Source: Asticcacaulis sp. (GTDB lineage Bacteria > Pseudomonadota > Alphaproteobacteria > Caulobacterales > Caulobacteraceae). Taken from it: 64,000 bases of DNA. Positions 8,388 through 17,011 of the stretch are shown here, piece after piece. The notes beneath the pieces were generated by a model that saw nothing but the letters and a program-made list of their open reading frames with translations, made no database searches and had not been told where the DNA came from. Numbering within the stretch: position 1 is the stretch's first letter; each line of letters starts with the position of its first letter. A program made the position numbers and the translations under genes. The stretch is taken from positions 1,240,001 to 1,304,000 of the forward strand of contig JANQAC010000001.1 in assembly GCA_024707255.1 (NCBI GenBank), given 5' to 3'.

Positions 8388-8930
8388 ATGAAGTATTTGA
8401 GCCTCGCCCTGGCCGCCGCCAGCCTGACCGTGCTGTCGGCCTGCGCCACGCCCACCCCTTATCAACCCGTCGCGGCGAACGTCTCGCCCGCCAACCAGCG
8501 GGGCTATTCCGAAACGCGCATCGAGGAAAACCGTTACCGTCTGAGCTTTGCCGGCAACGACATGACCAAGCGCGAAACGGTGGAAAATTACCTGCTTTAC
8601 CGCGCCGCCGAACTGACGGTCAGATCCGGTTACGACTGGTTCGAGGTGGTCAGCCGTAATACCGATGAAAAGAAGCGCGCCACCACCTTTGAAGACCCCT
8701 ATATGAGCAGCTTCTCCTGGCGTTTCTACAGCCGCAATCGCTGGAGCCGCTGGGGCGCTTTCGGCGCCGATTGGGGCACGGATACCGTCGTCTATTCGCG
8801 GTATGAAGCCAATGCCGAAATTCTGATGCACAAGGGCGCCAAGCCTGACAGCGATCCGAACGCCTATGACGCCCGCGCGGTCAAGGCCAATCTGGAATCG
8901 AAGATCATCCGGCCGGGCACGACGCACTGA
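8388..8930 (+). CDS. Small outer-membrane-type lipoprotein, Caulobacter CC0125-like
   Basis: A 180-aa lipoprotein starting at ATG 8388, with GGGGAG 8-13 nt upstream. The signal peptide MKYLSLALAAASLTVLSAC ends in a lipobox (LSAC). The mature part contains RLSFAGNDMTKRETVENYLLYRAAELT and GYDWFEVVSRNTD, a conserved block I associate with a family of proteobacterial lipoproteins of unknown function (CC0125/CC1285 type); this name is from memory. The C-terminal half is rich in aromatic residues around a WSRWGAFGADWG stretch. A palindrome overlaps its promoter. Confidence 0.8.
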   Translation: MKYLSLALAAASLTVLSACATPTPYQPVAANVSPANQRGYSETRIEENRYRLSFAGNDMTKRETVENYLLYRAAELTVRSGYDWFEVVSRNTDEKKRATTFEDPYMSSFSWRFYSRNRWSRWGAFGADWGTDTVVYSRYEANAEILMHKGAKPDSDPNAYDARAVKANLESKIIRPGTTH

Positions 8931-8953
8931 TCGGGGCAAATCACCGTTAGCCT

Positions 8954-8983
8954 TACGGCATTCGGCCTACGTAGAATGCCGTA
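8954..8983. other. Stable hairpin in the lipoprotein-dapF intergenic region
   Basis: Ten-base perfect arms TACGGCATTC (8954-8963) and GAATGCCGTA (8974-8983) enclose a 10-nt loop 24 bp after the lipoprotein stop. There is no T tract on the plus strand, so it is not a canonical intrinsic terminator. It may act as an mRNA 3' stabiliser or an attenuator ahead of dapF. Confidence 0.4.
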
Positions 8984-9062
8984 GTCAGGCCTTCGGGGCT
9001 GATTGATGCTGAAGTGAACAAAGCACTACATTTTCTGCGTTATTGCGACTATATAGGCCGCA

Positions 9063-9896
9063 ATGAGCAGACCTTTTCTCAAGATGAACGGCCTCGGCAA
9101 TGATTTCATTGTCGTTGACGCCCGCGATACCGCCTTTGCACCGGCGCCGGAACAGGTCCGCGCCTGGGGTGATCGCGCGTCCGGTATTGGCTTTGACCAG
9201 TTGATCGCCATTGAAGGCAGCACAAGTGGCGATGCCTTTATGCGCGTCTGGAACAATGATGGCGGCACGGTCGAAACCTGCGGTAATGCCCTGCGCTGCG
9301 TGGGCTGGTATCTGAACCCCAAGGCTGCCAAAAAGACGCTGAAGATCGATACGCTCGGCGGCGCGACAAAGGCCATTGTGATCAGGGCCGATGAAAAGAC
9401 CGGCACCGTGGCGGTCGATATGGGCAAGCCGCGCCTGGACTGGCGCGAGATTCCGCTGTCCGAAGAGATGGATACCCTGCGGCTGGAACTGAAGGTCGGG
9501 CCTTACGACGCGCCGCTCTACCATACGCCCTGTGCCGTCAGCATGGGCAATCCGCATGTCGTCTTCTTTGTCGATGACATATCGAAGGTCGATGTCGCCG
9601 CCACCGGCTCGCTGATCGAAAATCATCCGCTCTTCCCCGAAGGCGTCAATGTCGAGTTCGCGCAGGTGATTGACCGCCAGACGATCCGCATGCGTGTCTG
9701 GGAACGCGGCGCCGGCATCACCAAAGCTTGCGGCACCGGGGCCTGCGCCACGCTCGTGGCTACCGCCCGTCGCGGCCTGACCGACCGCGCCGCCACCGTC
9801 ATCATGGATGGTGGTCCTCTGCACATTGCGTGGGCTGAGAACGATCACGTCATCATGACCGGCCCGATAGAGGTCGAGTTCGAGGGCACGTTGTGA
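9063..9896 (+). CDS. dapF: Diaminopimelate epimerase
   Basis: Converts LL- to meso-diaminopimelate, the last shared step before lysine and peptidoglycan. A 277-aa protein, the normal length. The N-terminus FLKMNGLGNDFIVVDAR is diagnostic. The two catalytic cysteines sit in ETCGNALRC and KACGTGACAT, one in each pseudo-symmetric half. It is the first gene of a tightly overlapped operon with mtaB, ftsY and yciB: its TGA overlaps the GTG start of mtaB. A promoter must lie in the roughly 130 bp upstream. Confidence 0.96.
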   Translation: MSRPFLKMNGLGNDFIVVDARDTAFAPAPEQVRAWGDRASGIGFDQLIAIEGSTSGDAFMRVWNNDGGTVETCGNALRCVGWYLNPKAAKKTLKIDTLGGATKAIVIRADEKTGTVAVDMGKPRLDWREIPLSEEMDTLRLELKVGPYDAPLYHTPCAVSMGNPHVVFFVDDISKVDVAATGSLIENHPLFPEGVNVEFAQVIDRQTIRMRVWERGAGITKACGTGACATLVATARRGLTDRAATVIMDGGPLHIAWAENDHVIMTGPIEVEFEGTL

Positions 9897-11164
9897 GTAA
9901 GGTTGATGTCGTTACCTTCGGCTGTCGCCTGAACAGTTACGAGAGCGAGGTCATCCGCAAGACCGCCGCCGAGGACGGGCTCGACAACGCCATCATCTTC
10001 AATACCTGCGCCGTTACTGGCGAGGCCGTGCGCCAGGCGCGCCAAGCCATCCGCCGCGCCCGCAAGGAAAATCCTGAGGCGAAGCTGATCGTCACCGGCT
10101 GCGCCGCCCAGACCGATCCGGATACCTTCGCCAGCATGGCCGAGGTCGATTTCATCATCGGCAATGGCGACAAGCAGAAGGCCGGCAGCTACAAACTGAC
10201 GCCCGACAGTGCCCGTATCGTCGTTAACGACATCTTTTCAGTGCAGGAAACCGCCGGTCACCTGATCGATGGCCTGAAGGATCGTGCCCGCGCCTTTGTC
10301 GAGGTGCAGAACGGTTGCGACCACCGCTGCACCTTCTGCATCATCCCCTATGGCCGCGGCAATTCGCGCTCGGCGGCGGCGGGTGACGTCATCAGCCAGA
10401 CGCAAAAGCTGGTGGCTCAGGGCTATAACGAAGTGGTGCTGACCGGCGTCGATCTCACCTCCTGGGGCGGCGACCTGCCCGGCAATCCGCAGCTTGGCCA
10501 TCTGGTGACGCGCATCCTCAAGCTGGTGCCCGACCTCAAGCGCCTGCGCCTCAGCTCCATCGATGCGGCCGAAATCGACGACACGCTGCTGCGCGCCTTT
10601 GCCGAGGAAGAGCGCCTCGCCCCCTATCTGCACCTCAGTCTTCAGCATGGAGACGACATGATCCTTAAGCGGATGAAACGGCGGCACCTGCGCGACGATT
10701 CCATCCGTCTGGTAGAAAAGGTGCGCAACGTCCGTCCGGATATCAGCTTCGGCGCCGATATGATCGCCGGCTTCCCGACCGAGACCGAAGAGATGTTCGC
10801 CAATGCCGTGTCGCTGGTCGATGCCTGTGACCTGTCCTTTGTCCACGTCTTCCCCTATTCGCCACGCCCGCAGACCCCGGCCGCCAAGATGCCGCAACTG
10901 GCCCGCCCGCTGATCAAGGAACGCGCCGCCCGGCTTCGTGCCAAGGCTGAGGAAGCCCTGACCCGGCACCTCACCCGTCAACAGGGCCGTATCCTGTCCT
11001 GTGTCGTCGAAAAAGCCGGCTTTGCTCGTGCCGCCGATTTCACCGAGGTCGTCTTTGACGGTGACGCTGCCGTTGGCGGTATCAGCGACATCCGTATCCA
11101 CGGCCATGATGGCAAACATGTCATTGGCAGCCTTGCCCAAAACGCGTTACAGCAAGCGGTATGA
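9893..11164 (+). CDS. mtaB: tRNA (t6A37) methylthiotransferase MtaB
   Basis: A radical-SAM enzyme that adds a methylthio group to N6-threonylcarbamoyladenosine at tRNA position 37. Starts with GTG overlapping the dapF stop (GTGA). The N-terminal UPF0004 domain has three cluster cysteines in FGCRLNSYES, FNTCAVTGEA and VTGCAAQTD. The radical-SAM motif CxxxCxxC is in GCDHRCTFCIIPYGRG. At 423 aa and lacking the RimO/MiaB ligand spacing, MtaB is the best fit, with a C-terminal TRAM-like tail. Its stop overlaps ftsY. Confidence 0.92.
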   Translation: MSKVDVVTFGCRLNSYESEVIRKTAAEDGLDNAIIFNTCAVTGEAVRQARQAIRRARKENPEAKLIVTGCAAQTDPDTFASMAEVDFIIGNGDKQKAGSYKLTPDSARIVVNDIFSVQETAGHLIDGLKDRARAFVEVQNGCDHRCTFCIIPYGRGNSRSAAAGDVISQTQKLVAQGYNEVVLTGVDLTSWGGDLPGNPQLGHLVTRILKLVPDLKRLRLSSIDAAEIDDTLLRAFAEEERLAPYLHLSLQHGDDMILKRMKRRHLRDDSIRLVEKVRNVRPDISFGADMIAGFPTETEEMFANAVSLVDACDLSFVHVFPYSPRPQTPAAKMPQLARPLIKERAARLRAKAEEALTRHLTRQQGRILSCVVEKAGFARAADFTEVVFDGDAAVGGISDIRIHGHDGKHVIGSLAQNALQQAV

Positions 11165-12138
11165 CTGAAGAAGAGAAAAAAGGCCAAAAAAAGGGATGGT
11201 TCCAGCGGCTGACGCAGGGCCTTTCCCGCACCTCGCAAAATCTGACCGAGTCGGTCACGCAAGTCTTCCAGCAAAAGGAAGCGCTGGACGATGCCGCGCT
11301 GGAGGAACTGGAGGACCTGCTGGTCGAAAGCGACCTGGGGCCACAGATCGCCGCCACCATCGCCGGCAAGATGGCGCAACAGAAGTTCAATTCTGCCAAG
11401 GATTCAAACGCCGTGCGCGCCGCGCTTGCCGAGGCCTTGGCGGATGAACTGGTCGGGCATGAAGGCACGTTCGAGCCACTCTCCGGTCCGCGTCCCTATG
11501 TCGTTCTGTTCGTCGGTGTCAACGGCTCCGGCAAGACGACCACGCTCGGCAAGATTGCCGCCAAGCTGGTCAAGAGTGGCGCCAAGGTGCTGATCGTCGC
11601 CGGTGATACCTTCCGCGCCGCCGCCGTCGAACAGCTCAAGGTGTGGTCCGAGCGCGCCGGCGCCGACTTCATGGGCCGCAAGACCGGCGCTGATGCGGCG
11701 GGTCTGGCCTATGACAGCTTCGTCAGGGCCAAGGAAGAAGGCTATGATGTCGTCCTGATCGATACCGCCGGCCGCCTTCAAAACAAGCAGGCCCTGATGG
11801 ACGAACTCCTGAAAGTCGTCCGGGTCATCAAGAAGGTCGATCCGGAGGCGCCGCATGAGACCCTGCTGGTGCTGGACGCGACCGTGGGCCGCAATGCGCT
11901 CAGCCAGGAACAGATTTTCGGCCGCCAGGCGTTTGTATCCGGGCTGGTCATGACCAAGCTCGACGGCACGGCGCGTGGCGGTATCCTGATCCCGATTGCC
12001 AAGGCTTCCGACGCGCCGATCAAGCTGATCGGCGTCGGCGAGGATATCGAGGACCTGCACGAGTTCAGGGCGCGCGATTTCGCCCGATCCATGGTCGGCC
12101 TTGAACCGCTTGGAGACAAGACCGGAGATACACAATGA
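11161..12138 (+). CDS. ftsY: Signal recognition particle receptor FtsY
   Basis: The SRP receptor GTPase, which docks ribosome-nascent chain complexes to the membrane. The 325-aa protein consists of a short basic N-terminus, the N helical bundle and the G domain. It has P-loop GVNGSGKTTTLGKIAAKL, DTFRAAAVEQL, G3 DTAGRLQNK, and the TKLDGTARGG box. The long acidic A domain of E. coli FtsY is missing, as is usual in alphaproteobacteria. It overlaps its neighbours on both sides by 4 bp (ATGA). Confidence 0.97.
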   Translation: MTEEEKKGQKKGWFQRLTQGLSRTSQNLTESVTQVFQQKEALDDAALEELEDLLVESDLGPQIAATIAGKMAQQKFNSAKDSNAVRAALAEALADELVGHEGTFEPLSGPRPYVVLFVGVNGSGKTTTLGKIAAKLVKSGAKVLIVAGDTFRAAAVEQLKVWSERAGADFMGRKTGADAAGLAYDSFVRAKEEGYDVVLIDTAGRLQNKQALMDELLKVVRVIKKVDPEAPHETLLVLDATVGRNALSQEQIFGRQAFVSGLVMTKLDGTARGGILIPIAKASDAPIKLIGVGEDIEDLHEFRARDFARSMVGLEPLGDKTGDTQ

Positions 12139-12851
12139 CCGAGGAACCGAAGCTGGGCGATGAGATCCGCGAAGGCGACAAGGTGGTTGATCGCGCTCTG
12201 GGCATAGCCGCTGAAAAACTCGGCGAGACCAATCCCGAACTGGCGCTGAAGCCGGGCCAGCCGAAGCAGAACACCGTCAAGATGGTGGTCGATTACGGTC
12301 CGCTGATCGCTTTCGGCTTGACCTTTTTCGCCTGCAAATTCCTCAAGCTGGTGCCGGCGGCAGATTGCCTGATCTGGGCATCCGGCGTGCTGGGCGCGGC
12401 GTCGGTCCTGGCTCTCATCGGCGGGTTGATCGCCGAAAAGCGCATCGCCTGGATTCCGCTGGTCTCCTGCCTGATCACCATTCCGATGACGGTCCTGACC
12501 GTCGTTTTCCACGACGCCACCTTCGTCAAGATCAAGATGACCATTGTCGATGTGCTGATCGGCGGCATCCTGCTGGGCGCTCTGGTTCTGAAAAAGCAGC
12601 CGCTTAAGGCGCTTCTGGGCGATACGTTGAAGTTGAAAGACGCCGCCTGGCCGCGCCTGACCCTCTATTACGCCCTGTTCTATCTCGCCATGGCCGGCGT
12701 GAATGAAGCCATCTGGCGGACGCAGAGCGATGAATTCTGGCTGACCTGGAAGCTGGCCTCGATGATCGGCGGGCCGATCCTGCTGTCCATCTGCCTGCTG
12801 CCCTTCCTGATGAAAAACATGATCACCGAACCCGAAAGTGACGCGCGCTGA
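12135..12851 (+). CDS. yciB: Septation-protein-A-like inner membrane protein YciB/IspZ
   Basis: A 238-aa protein with a soluble leader of about 50 residues followed by five or six hydrophobic segments. The core YGPLIAFGLTFFACKFLKL and the C-terminal AMAGVNEAIWRTQSDEFWLTWK match the YciB/IspZ (intracellular septation protein A) family, where NExxWR...W..FK is conserved. The family affects envelope integrity and cell division in enterobacteria; the mechanism is unclear. It is the last gene of the dapF operon. Confidence 0.9.
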   Translation: MTEEPKLGDEIREGDKVVDRALGIAAEKLGETNPELALKPGQPKQNTVKMVVDYGPLIAFGLTFFACKFLKLVPAADCLIWASGVLGAASVLALIGGLIAEKRIAWIPLVSCLITIPMTVLTVVFHDATFVKIKMTIVDVLIGGILLGALVLKKQPLKALLGDTLKLKDAAWPRLTLYYALFYLAMAGVNEAIWRTQSDEFWLTWKLASMIGGPILLSICLLPFLMKNMITEPESDAR

Positions 12852-12879
12852 CGGTCATTCCTCCGTGTTCGGATTGAAT

Positions 12880-12895
12880 TGTCGTAAAAGCGACA
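12880..12895. promoter_or_regulatory. Inverted repeat ahead of the MarR gene, possible auto-operator
   Basis: Arms TGTCG (12880-12884) and CGACA (12891-12895) are separated by TAAAAG, about 50 bp before the start of the MarR-family gene. The size and position fit a MarR dimer site controlling its own promoter. The match is short, so this is tentative. Confidence 0.35.
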
Positions 12896-12944
12896 TATAA
12901 TGATGACACTATCCCCTTGGCTGATTGCACATCGGGAGGGCGTC

Positions 12945-13622
12945 GTGAAGAAGTCAAAGTCAGGCGAAAAGACCATGTCTAAAAACGGACTCGATGAGTC
13001 GCCCTCGCACCTGCTGCACCGCGTGTTGCAGATTGCCCTTGATATCTATAATGCCGAAGCCGGCGAAGATGCGCTTTCCCAGCGGCAATATGCCGTCCTG
13101 AAAGCGCTGGAAGGCACGGAGGGGCTGTCGCAGACTGATCTGGTCAAGGTGACCGGCATCGATCGCTCGACGCTCGCCGATCTGGTGTCGCGGATGCTCG
13201 CCAAGGCACTGGTGGCGCGCGAACGTTCCGCCACCGATGCCCGCGCCAATCTGGTCCGGATCGCCGACGCCGGCAAGACAGCACTGGCCGAGATGGAGCC
13301 GCGCGTCCTGGCGGCTGACGAGAAGATCCTCAGCCTGCTGTCGCCGCCCAAGCGGGAGAGCTTCGTCAAGCTGCTGCGCAAACTCACCCATGCGCGTGAA
13401 ACCGAATTGTCCGGCGATGCAAAACCGCGCAAGGAAAAAACGCTCAAGCCGCCGAAGGCCGAGAAGGCCCCCAAGGCGGAAAAGAAAAAGAAGGTGAAGA
13501 CCAAGCTCAGTGCGCGCAAGCTGAAGAAGCTGCCCTTCCCGCCGCTGTCGGAAGGGGTTTCCGAGGCGGCGGACAGCGAAGACCTGGTGCATTCACCGGT
13601 GGTCAAGACGGACGTGGTTTAA
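12945..13622 (+). CDS. MarR-family transcriptional regulator with Lys-rich tail
   Basis: A winged-helix regulator. The core LSQRQYAVLKALEGTEGLSQTDLVKVTGIDRSTLADLVSRMLAKALVAR holds the recognition helix, followed by the wing (ERSATDARANLVRIADAGK). I prefer the GTG at 12945 because GGGAGGG is 4 nt upstream; ATG 12975 is also possible. The last 75 residues are an unusual Lys/Pro/Ala-rich extension (KAEKAPKAEKKKKVKTK) reminiscent of histone H1-like tails, likely adding nonspecific DNA affinity. It converges on ctpA over a shared terminator. Confidence 0.85.
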   Translation: MKKSKSGEKTMSKNGLDESPSHLLHRVLQIALDIYNAEAGEDALSQRQYAVLKALEGTEGLSQTDLVKVTGIDRSTLADLVSRMLAKALVARERSATDARANLVRIADAGKTALAEMEPRVLAADEKILSLLSPPKRESFVKLLRKLTHARETELSGDAKPRKEKTLKPPKAEKAPKAEKKKKVKTKLSARKLKKLPFPPLSEGVSEAADSEDLVHSPVVKTDVV

Positions 13623-13626
13623 GGAT

Positions 13627-13663
13627 AAAAAAGCGCCGATCCATATGAATCGGCGCTCTTTTT
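13627..13663. terminator. Bidirectional intrinsic terminator between marR and ctpA
   Basis: Nine-base arms AGCGCCGAT (13632-13640) and ATCGGCGCT (13649-13657) are flanked by A6 on the left and CTTTTT on the right. It can therefore terminate both the rightward MarR gene and the leftward ctpA gene. Confidence 0.85.
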
Positions 13664-13683
13664 GCGTCTGGTGATCCGTCGGT

Positions 13684-15144
13684 TTATTTCTTCTCAGCGG
13701 AAGCCGCCGAACTGGAAGATGACGCGCTGGATGATGACGATCCCGAAACCGTGCCCGCTGGCGTGGCCGCTTTCATCTTGGCTTCGATCTTGGCGCCGGG
13801 CTTATCGACCAGATCGCTGTCGGCCAGCTTGGCGCCTCGCGGATGGGCCGCGGCCAGCTTGACGTCACCGTTGTATTTCAGCACGTCGAGCGCACGGGTC
13901 AGTTCAAAATCACCGGTCTTGGTGTCGAAATCCTCCGGCGGCACTTCCTGGACGGCGTGGGCCGAACGGCGGACCTTGCCTTCATCGGCATCCAGCGCAT
14001 TGCCATAGGCGGCTTCGGTATATTGCATGGCGGCCGTGGCGATATATTTCGCCTGTTCCTTGCTCATCGCCACTTCGAGATCGGGTTCGATGCCGGTTTT
14101 CTGGATCGAACGACCTGAAGGCGTATAGTAACGCGCGGTGGTCAGCTTGACGGCGCGATTGTCGCCCAGGTCGATGACGCTCTGCACCGAGCCCTTGCCG
14201 AAGGTGGTCAGGCCGACGATGGTGGCGCGCTTCTGGTCCTGCAGGGCGCCGGAGACGATTTCCGCCGCCGAGGCCGTGCCCGGATTGGTCAGGACGACGA
14301 TCGGCTTGCCGTTCAGCATGTCGCCCTTCTTGGCCTGATAGCGGATGATGTCCTTGGGGTCACGCCCGCGCTGGCTGACGATCTCGCCGCCATCGAGGAA
14401 CAGATCGGCTACGCCGACCGATTGTTCCAGCAGGCCGCCGGGATTATTGCGCAGGTCGAGCACCAGCCCCTTCATGTTGGGGTTCTTGGCCATCAGGTCG
14501 GCCAGCGCCGTCTTGGTATCGTTGGCGGTGGTCTCCGAGAAGGAAGCGATGCGCAGGTAGCCGTAATCGCCCTCCATGCGGGTCTTGACTGACTTCACCA
14601 CAATGATTTCACGCGTCAGGGCCACATCGAACGGCGCGTCCTTGCCGGTGCGGACAATAGTGACGGTCAGCTTGGTATTGGGCTCGCCCTTCATCTTGGA
14701 AATGGCGTCATTGAGCGGCAGGCCGAGGATCGAGGTGCCGTCAATGGCGGTGATATAGTCGCCGGATTCGATACCCGCCTTTTGGGCCGGCGTGTCGTCC
14801 ATAGGGGTGACGACCTTGACCGCGCCGTCTTCACCGGTCACTTCCAGGCCGATGCCGCCATAGGAGCCGCGCGTCTTTTCCTTCAGGTCGGTATAGTCGT
14901 CGTCCGAGAGATAGTTGGAATGCGGATCGAGCGAGGCCAGCATCCCTTCCAGGGCGGCATTGATCAGCTTCTTGGAATCGACCGGCACGACATAGTCCTG
15001 CTGGACGATGGCGAGCACATTGCCGAACAGCTCCAGTTGCTTATAGGTATCCGAGCGAGGCGAGAAGGCCGGCTGGCTGGCATAGGCGACAGCCCCGATG
15101 CTCAGGGCGACAGCGGCGGCGCCGGCAAGGTAAATATTCTTCAT
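13684..15144 (-). CDS. ctpA: S41-family C-terminal processing peptidase
   Basis: A periplasmic serine protease of 486 aa that cleaves proteins from the C-terminus. I start at ATG 15144 (MKNIYLAGAAAVALSIGAVAYA, signal peptide), with GAGGA just upstream. The PDZ domain covers about residues 85-170 (TPAQKAGIESGDYITAIDG). The S41 core has the catalytic Ser in NPGTASAAEIVSGAL and Lys in TFGKGSVQSV. The C-terminus is a low-complexity Ser/Ala tail. It lies downstream of the EnvC-like gene, a pairing common in proteobacteria linking cell-wall cleavage and proteolysis. Confidence 0.93.
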   Translation of the reverse strand: MKNIYLAGAAAVALSIGAVAYASQPAFSPRSDTYKQLELFGNVLAIVQQDYVVPVDSKKLINAALEGMLASLDPHSNYLSDDDYTDLKEKTRGSYGGIGLEVTGEDGAVKVVTPMDDTPAQKAGIESGDYITAIDGTSILGLPLNDAISKMKGEPNTKLTVTIVRTGKDAPFDVALTREIIVVKSVKTRMEGDYGYLRIASFSETTANDTKTALADLMAKNPNMKGLVLDLRNNPGGLLEQSVGVADLFLDGGEIVSQRGRDPKDIIRYQAKKGDMLNGKPIVVLTNPGTASAAEIVSGALQDQKRATIVGLTTFGKGSVQSVIDLGDNRAVKLTTARYYTPSGRSIQKTGIEPDLEVAMSKEQAKYIATAAMQYTEAAYGNALDADEGKVRRSAHAVQEVPPEDFDTKTGDFELTRALDVLKYNGDVKLAAAHPRGAKLADSDLVDKPGAKIEAKMKAATPAGTVSGSSSSSASSSSSAASAEKK

Positions 15145-15235
15145 TTCATCCTCGGTGGGCATACAATCAGTCTAGCATATAAGAGTGAGAACATGGCGTA
15201 AACGGGGCGCGGTTATTTAGTTTTAAAGGCCATCT

Positions 15236-16375
15236 CTACCGACTGGAAAGCTGGAGCGTCGTGGCGGGATTGACCGGCGTTTCGCCCTTGCGCAGTTCCA
15301 TGTAGAGAAGCGCTTTCTTGTCGGAGAGGTTGGGCATCCGCCCCAGCGGTTCATGGCGGCCGACAGTCTGCCCCTGCTGGACATAGATGCGGCCGATCCC
15401 GGTGACCACGACGCGATAATCATGGCCGATGCTGAGAACGACCACCTGTCCGTAGGACTCGAGCGGGCCGGCATATTCGACCTCGCCTTCCGCCGGTGCG
15501 GTGACCTGGCTGCCCGGCAGGGCGGCATAGGAGACGCCGCGACTGGCGGGACCATTGCCTTCAACCTGACCAAAATTGCGGGTGATGTCGCCGACCACAG
15601 GCGGTTGCAGATGGGTATTGTCGATCGCCGGGGAGCCAAAGAATTTCAGCGGGAGGTCGCCGGTCAGGCGGTTTTCGCGTGCCTTCAGCTCGGCGGCGCG
15701 GGCATCCATCTGGTCGGCCTGGTTCAGCAACTGGTCTTCCAGGTCCATCTTCTGCTGGATCAGGCGCTCAATCTCGCTGCGCTGCTCGGAAACCTCGCTT
15801 TCGGAGATGAAGATGGCCTCGTTCTGCAGGGCGGCCTGACGGCGCAGATTGACGAGCTGGCTGTTCTGCCGGACGAGGCTTTCGGTGCGCTTTTTCAGTT
15901 CCGGCGTTATGGCGCGCATGATGATGGCAGCCAGCACGGCATCGTTGGCCTTGCGCGGCGTCACGAACAGCGCCGGCGGCGGATTGCGCGAATAAATTTG
16001 CAGGGCGGAAAGCAGGCGGGTCTGCTTGTCGCGTTCTGCGATCAGGCGTCGGGAAATATCGGTTTCCTGCTGGTTGATGGTTTCCAGCTTGGCGCGGTAG
16101 ATGGCGGAGCGCGTTTCGCCGGTGCCCTGTTTGCGCGAAATCTCGATGATCTGCTCACGCAGGGCCTCGACCTCCTGGGCAATCTGGCGGGCGGAGCGGC
16201 GCTGGGTGTCGCTCTTGCGTTCCTCGGCACGGCGCTGAGCCGACAGGGTATCGAGCGTGGCGCGATCGGCTTCGGAAAGGTCATGTGTCCGCTGTTGCGC
16301 ATCACTCTGCGCCGCCCCGGCAAGGGCGAGCACGGCCAGGCCGGTCAGAAGCAGATGGCGCGAGGAAGCGAGCAT
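15236..16375 (-). CDS. EnvC-like murein hydrolase activator (degenerate M23 domain)
   Basis: A 379-aa protein with signal peptide, a long coiled-coil region (about residues 30-250, rich in Glu/Arg/Gln/Leu), and a C-terminal LytM/M23 domain. In active M23 peptidases the last motif is HxH; here the equivalent segment reads LLYMELRKGETPVNP, and the first His/Asp site reads RGVSYAALPGS. The zinc ligands therefore appear to be absent, as in EnvC and NlpD-type activators that switch on amidases at division. I infer an amidase activator role. It sits between rlmH and ctpA, all leftward. Confidence 0.88.
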   Translation of the reverse strand: MLASSRHLLLTGLAVLALAGAAQSDAQQRTHDLSEADRATLDTLSAQRRAEERKSDTQRRSARQIAQEVEALREQIIEISRKQGTGETRSAIYRAKLETINQQETDISRRLIAERDKQTRLLSALQIYSRNPPPALFVTPRKANDAVLAAIIMRAITPELKKRTESLVRQNSQLVNLRRQAALQNEAIFISESEVSEQRSEIERLIQQKMDLEDQLLNQADQMDARAAELKARENRLTGDLPLKFFGSPAIDNTHLQPPVVGDITRNFGQVEGNGPASRGVSYAALPGSQVTAPAEGEVEYAGPLESYGQVVVLSIGHDYRVVVTGIGRIYVQQGQTVGRHEPLGRMPNLSDKKALLYMELRKGETPVNPATTLQLSSR

Positions 16376-16519
16376 ATCCTTGAGATAAGGTGGTTCGGCT
16401 TAATTCTCAATAAACACATTTTTCAGCTCAAGCGCCGGACTAGGCGTCCCTCACGACTTTCCTCGCATCAGCTCGGGCGGCCGCTTGGCCTTGCCGGACA
16501 CATGGCATGTGCCCGGAGA

Positions 16520-17011
16520 TCAGTCCCGATGATACGGCAGACCGGCCAATATGGTGGTGGCGCGGTACATCTGTTCGGCCAACATGACGCGGACCAGGGC
16601 GTGTGGCCAGGTTTGCGGGCCAAAAGCCAGCGAGAAGGCGGATGATTTCAGCAAAGCCGGATCAAGGCCATCTGCCCCGCCGATCAGGAAGGTGACGCGA
16701 CGCTCACCGCGATCCTTGTATATATTGAGGCGCTGGGCGATCTGGCGCGAGGTCAGTTGTTCGCCATGCTCGTCGCAGGCGATCAGGATGCCGCCATCAC
16801 TTAAGGCTGCCTTGACCGCTTCCATTTCCTGTGCCTTCAGCAGGGCGGAGGTGGCGGCCTTGGCACCTTTCTTGGCTTCTACTTCCAGCAAATCGACAGG
16901 TGAAATGCCTAAACCGCGCCCGGTTAAACTGGCGCGGTTCAGATAGTCTTTGACAAGAGTGTTTTCGACCGTCGCGCCGAGCTTGCCAACGGCGCAGAGC
17001 GTCAGCTTCAT
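16520..17011 (-). CDS. rlmH: 23S rRNA pseudouridine-1915 N3-methyltransferase
   Basis: A SPOUT-class methyltransferase that acts on helix 69 of 23S rRNA in the 70S ribosome. 163 aa, close to the usual 155-160. The SAM-binding knot is visible in RRVTFLIGGADGLDPALL, and the C-terminal family block is FGPQTWPHALVRVMLAEQMYRATTILAGLPYHRD. It begins at the base next to the rsfS stop, so the two genes are co-transcribed, a conserved pairing in bacteria. Confidence 0.96.
   Translation of the reverse strand: MKLTLCAVGKLGATVENTLVKDYLNRASLTGRGLGISPVDLLEVEAKKGAKAATSALLKAQEMEAVKAALSDGGILIACDEHGEQLTSRQIAQRLNIYKDRGERRVTFLIGGADGLDPALLKSSAFSLAFGPQTWPHALVRVMLAEQMYRATTILAGLPYHRD

Noticed and set aside
15353..16645. 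Plus-strand 430-codon frame opposite the EnvC-like gene
   Set aside because: Shadow frame with no start context; runs through the intergenic gap and into antisense of rlmH.
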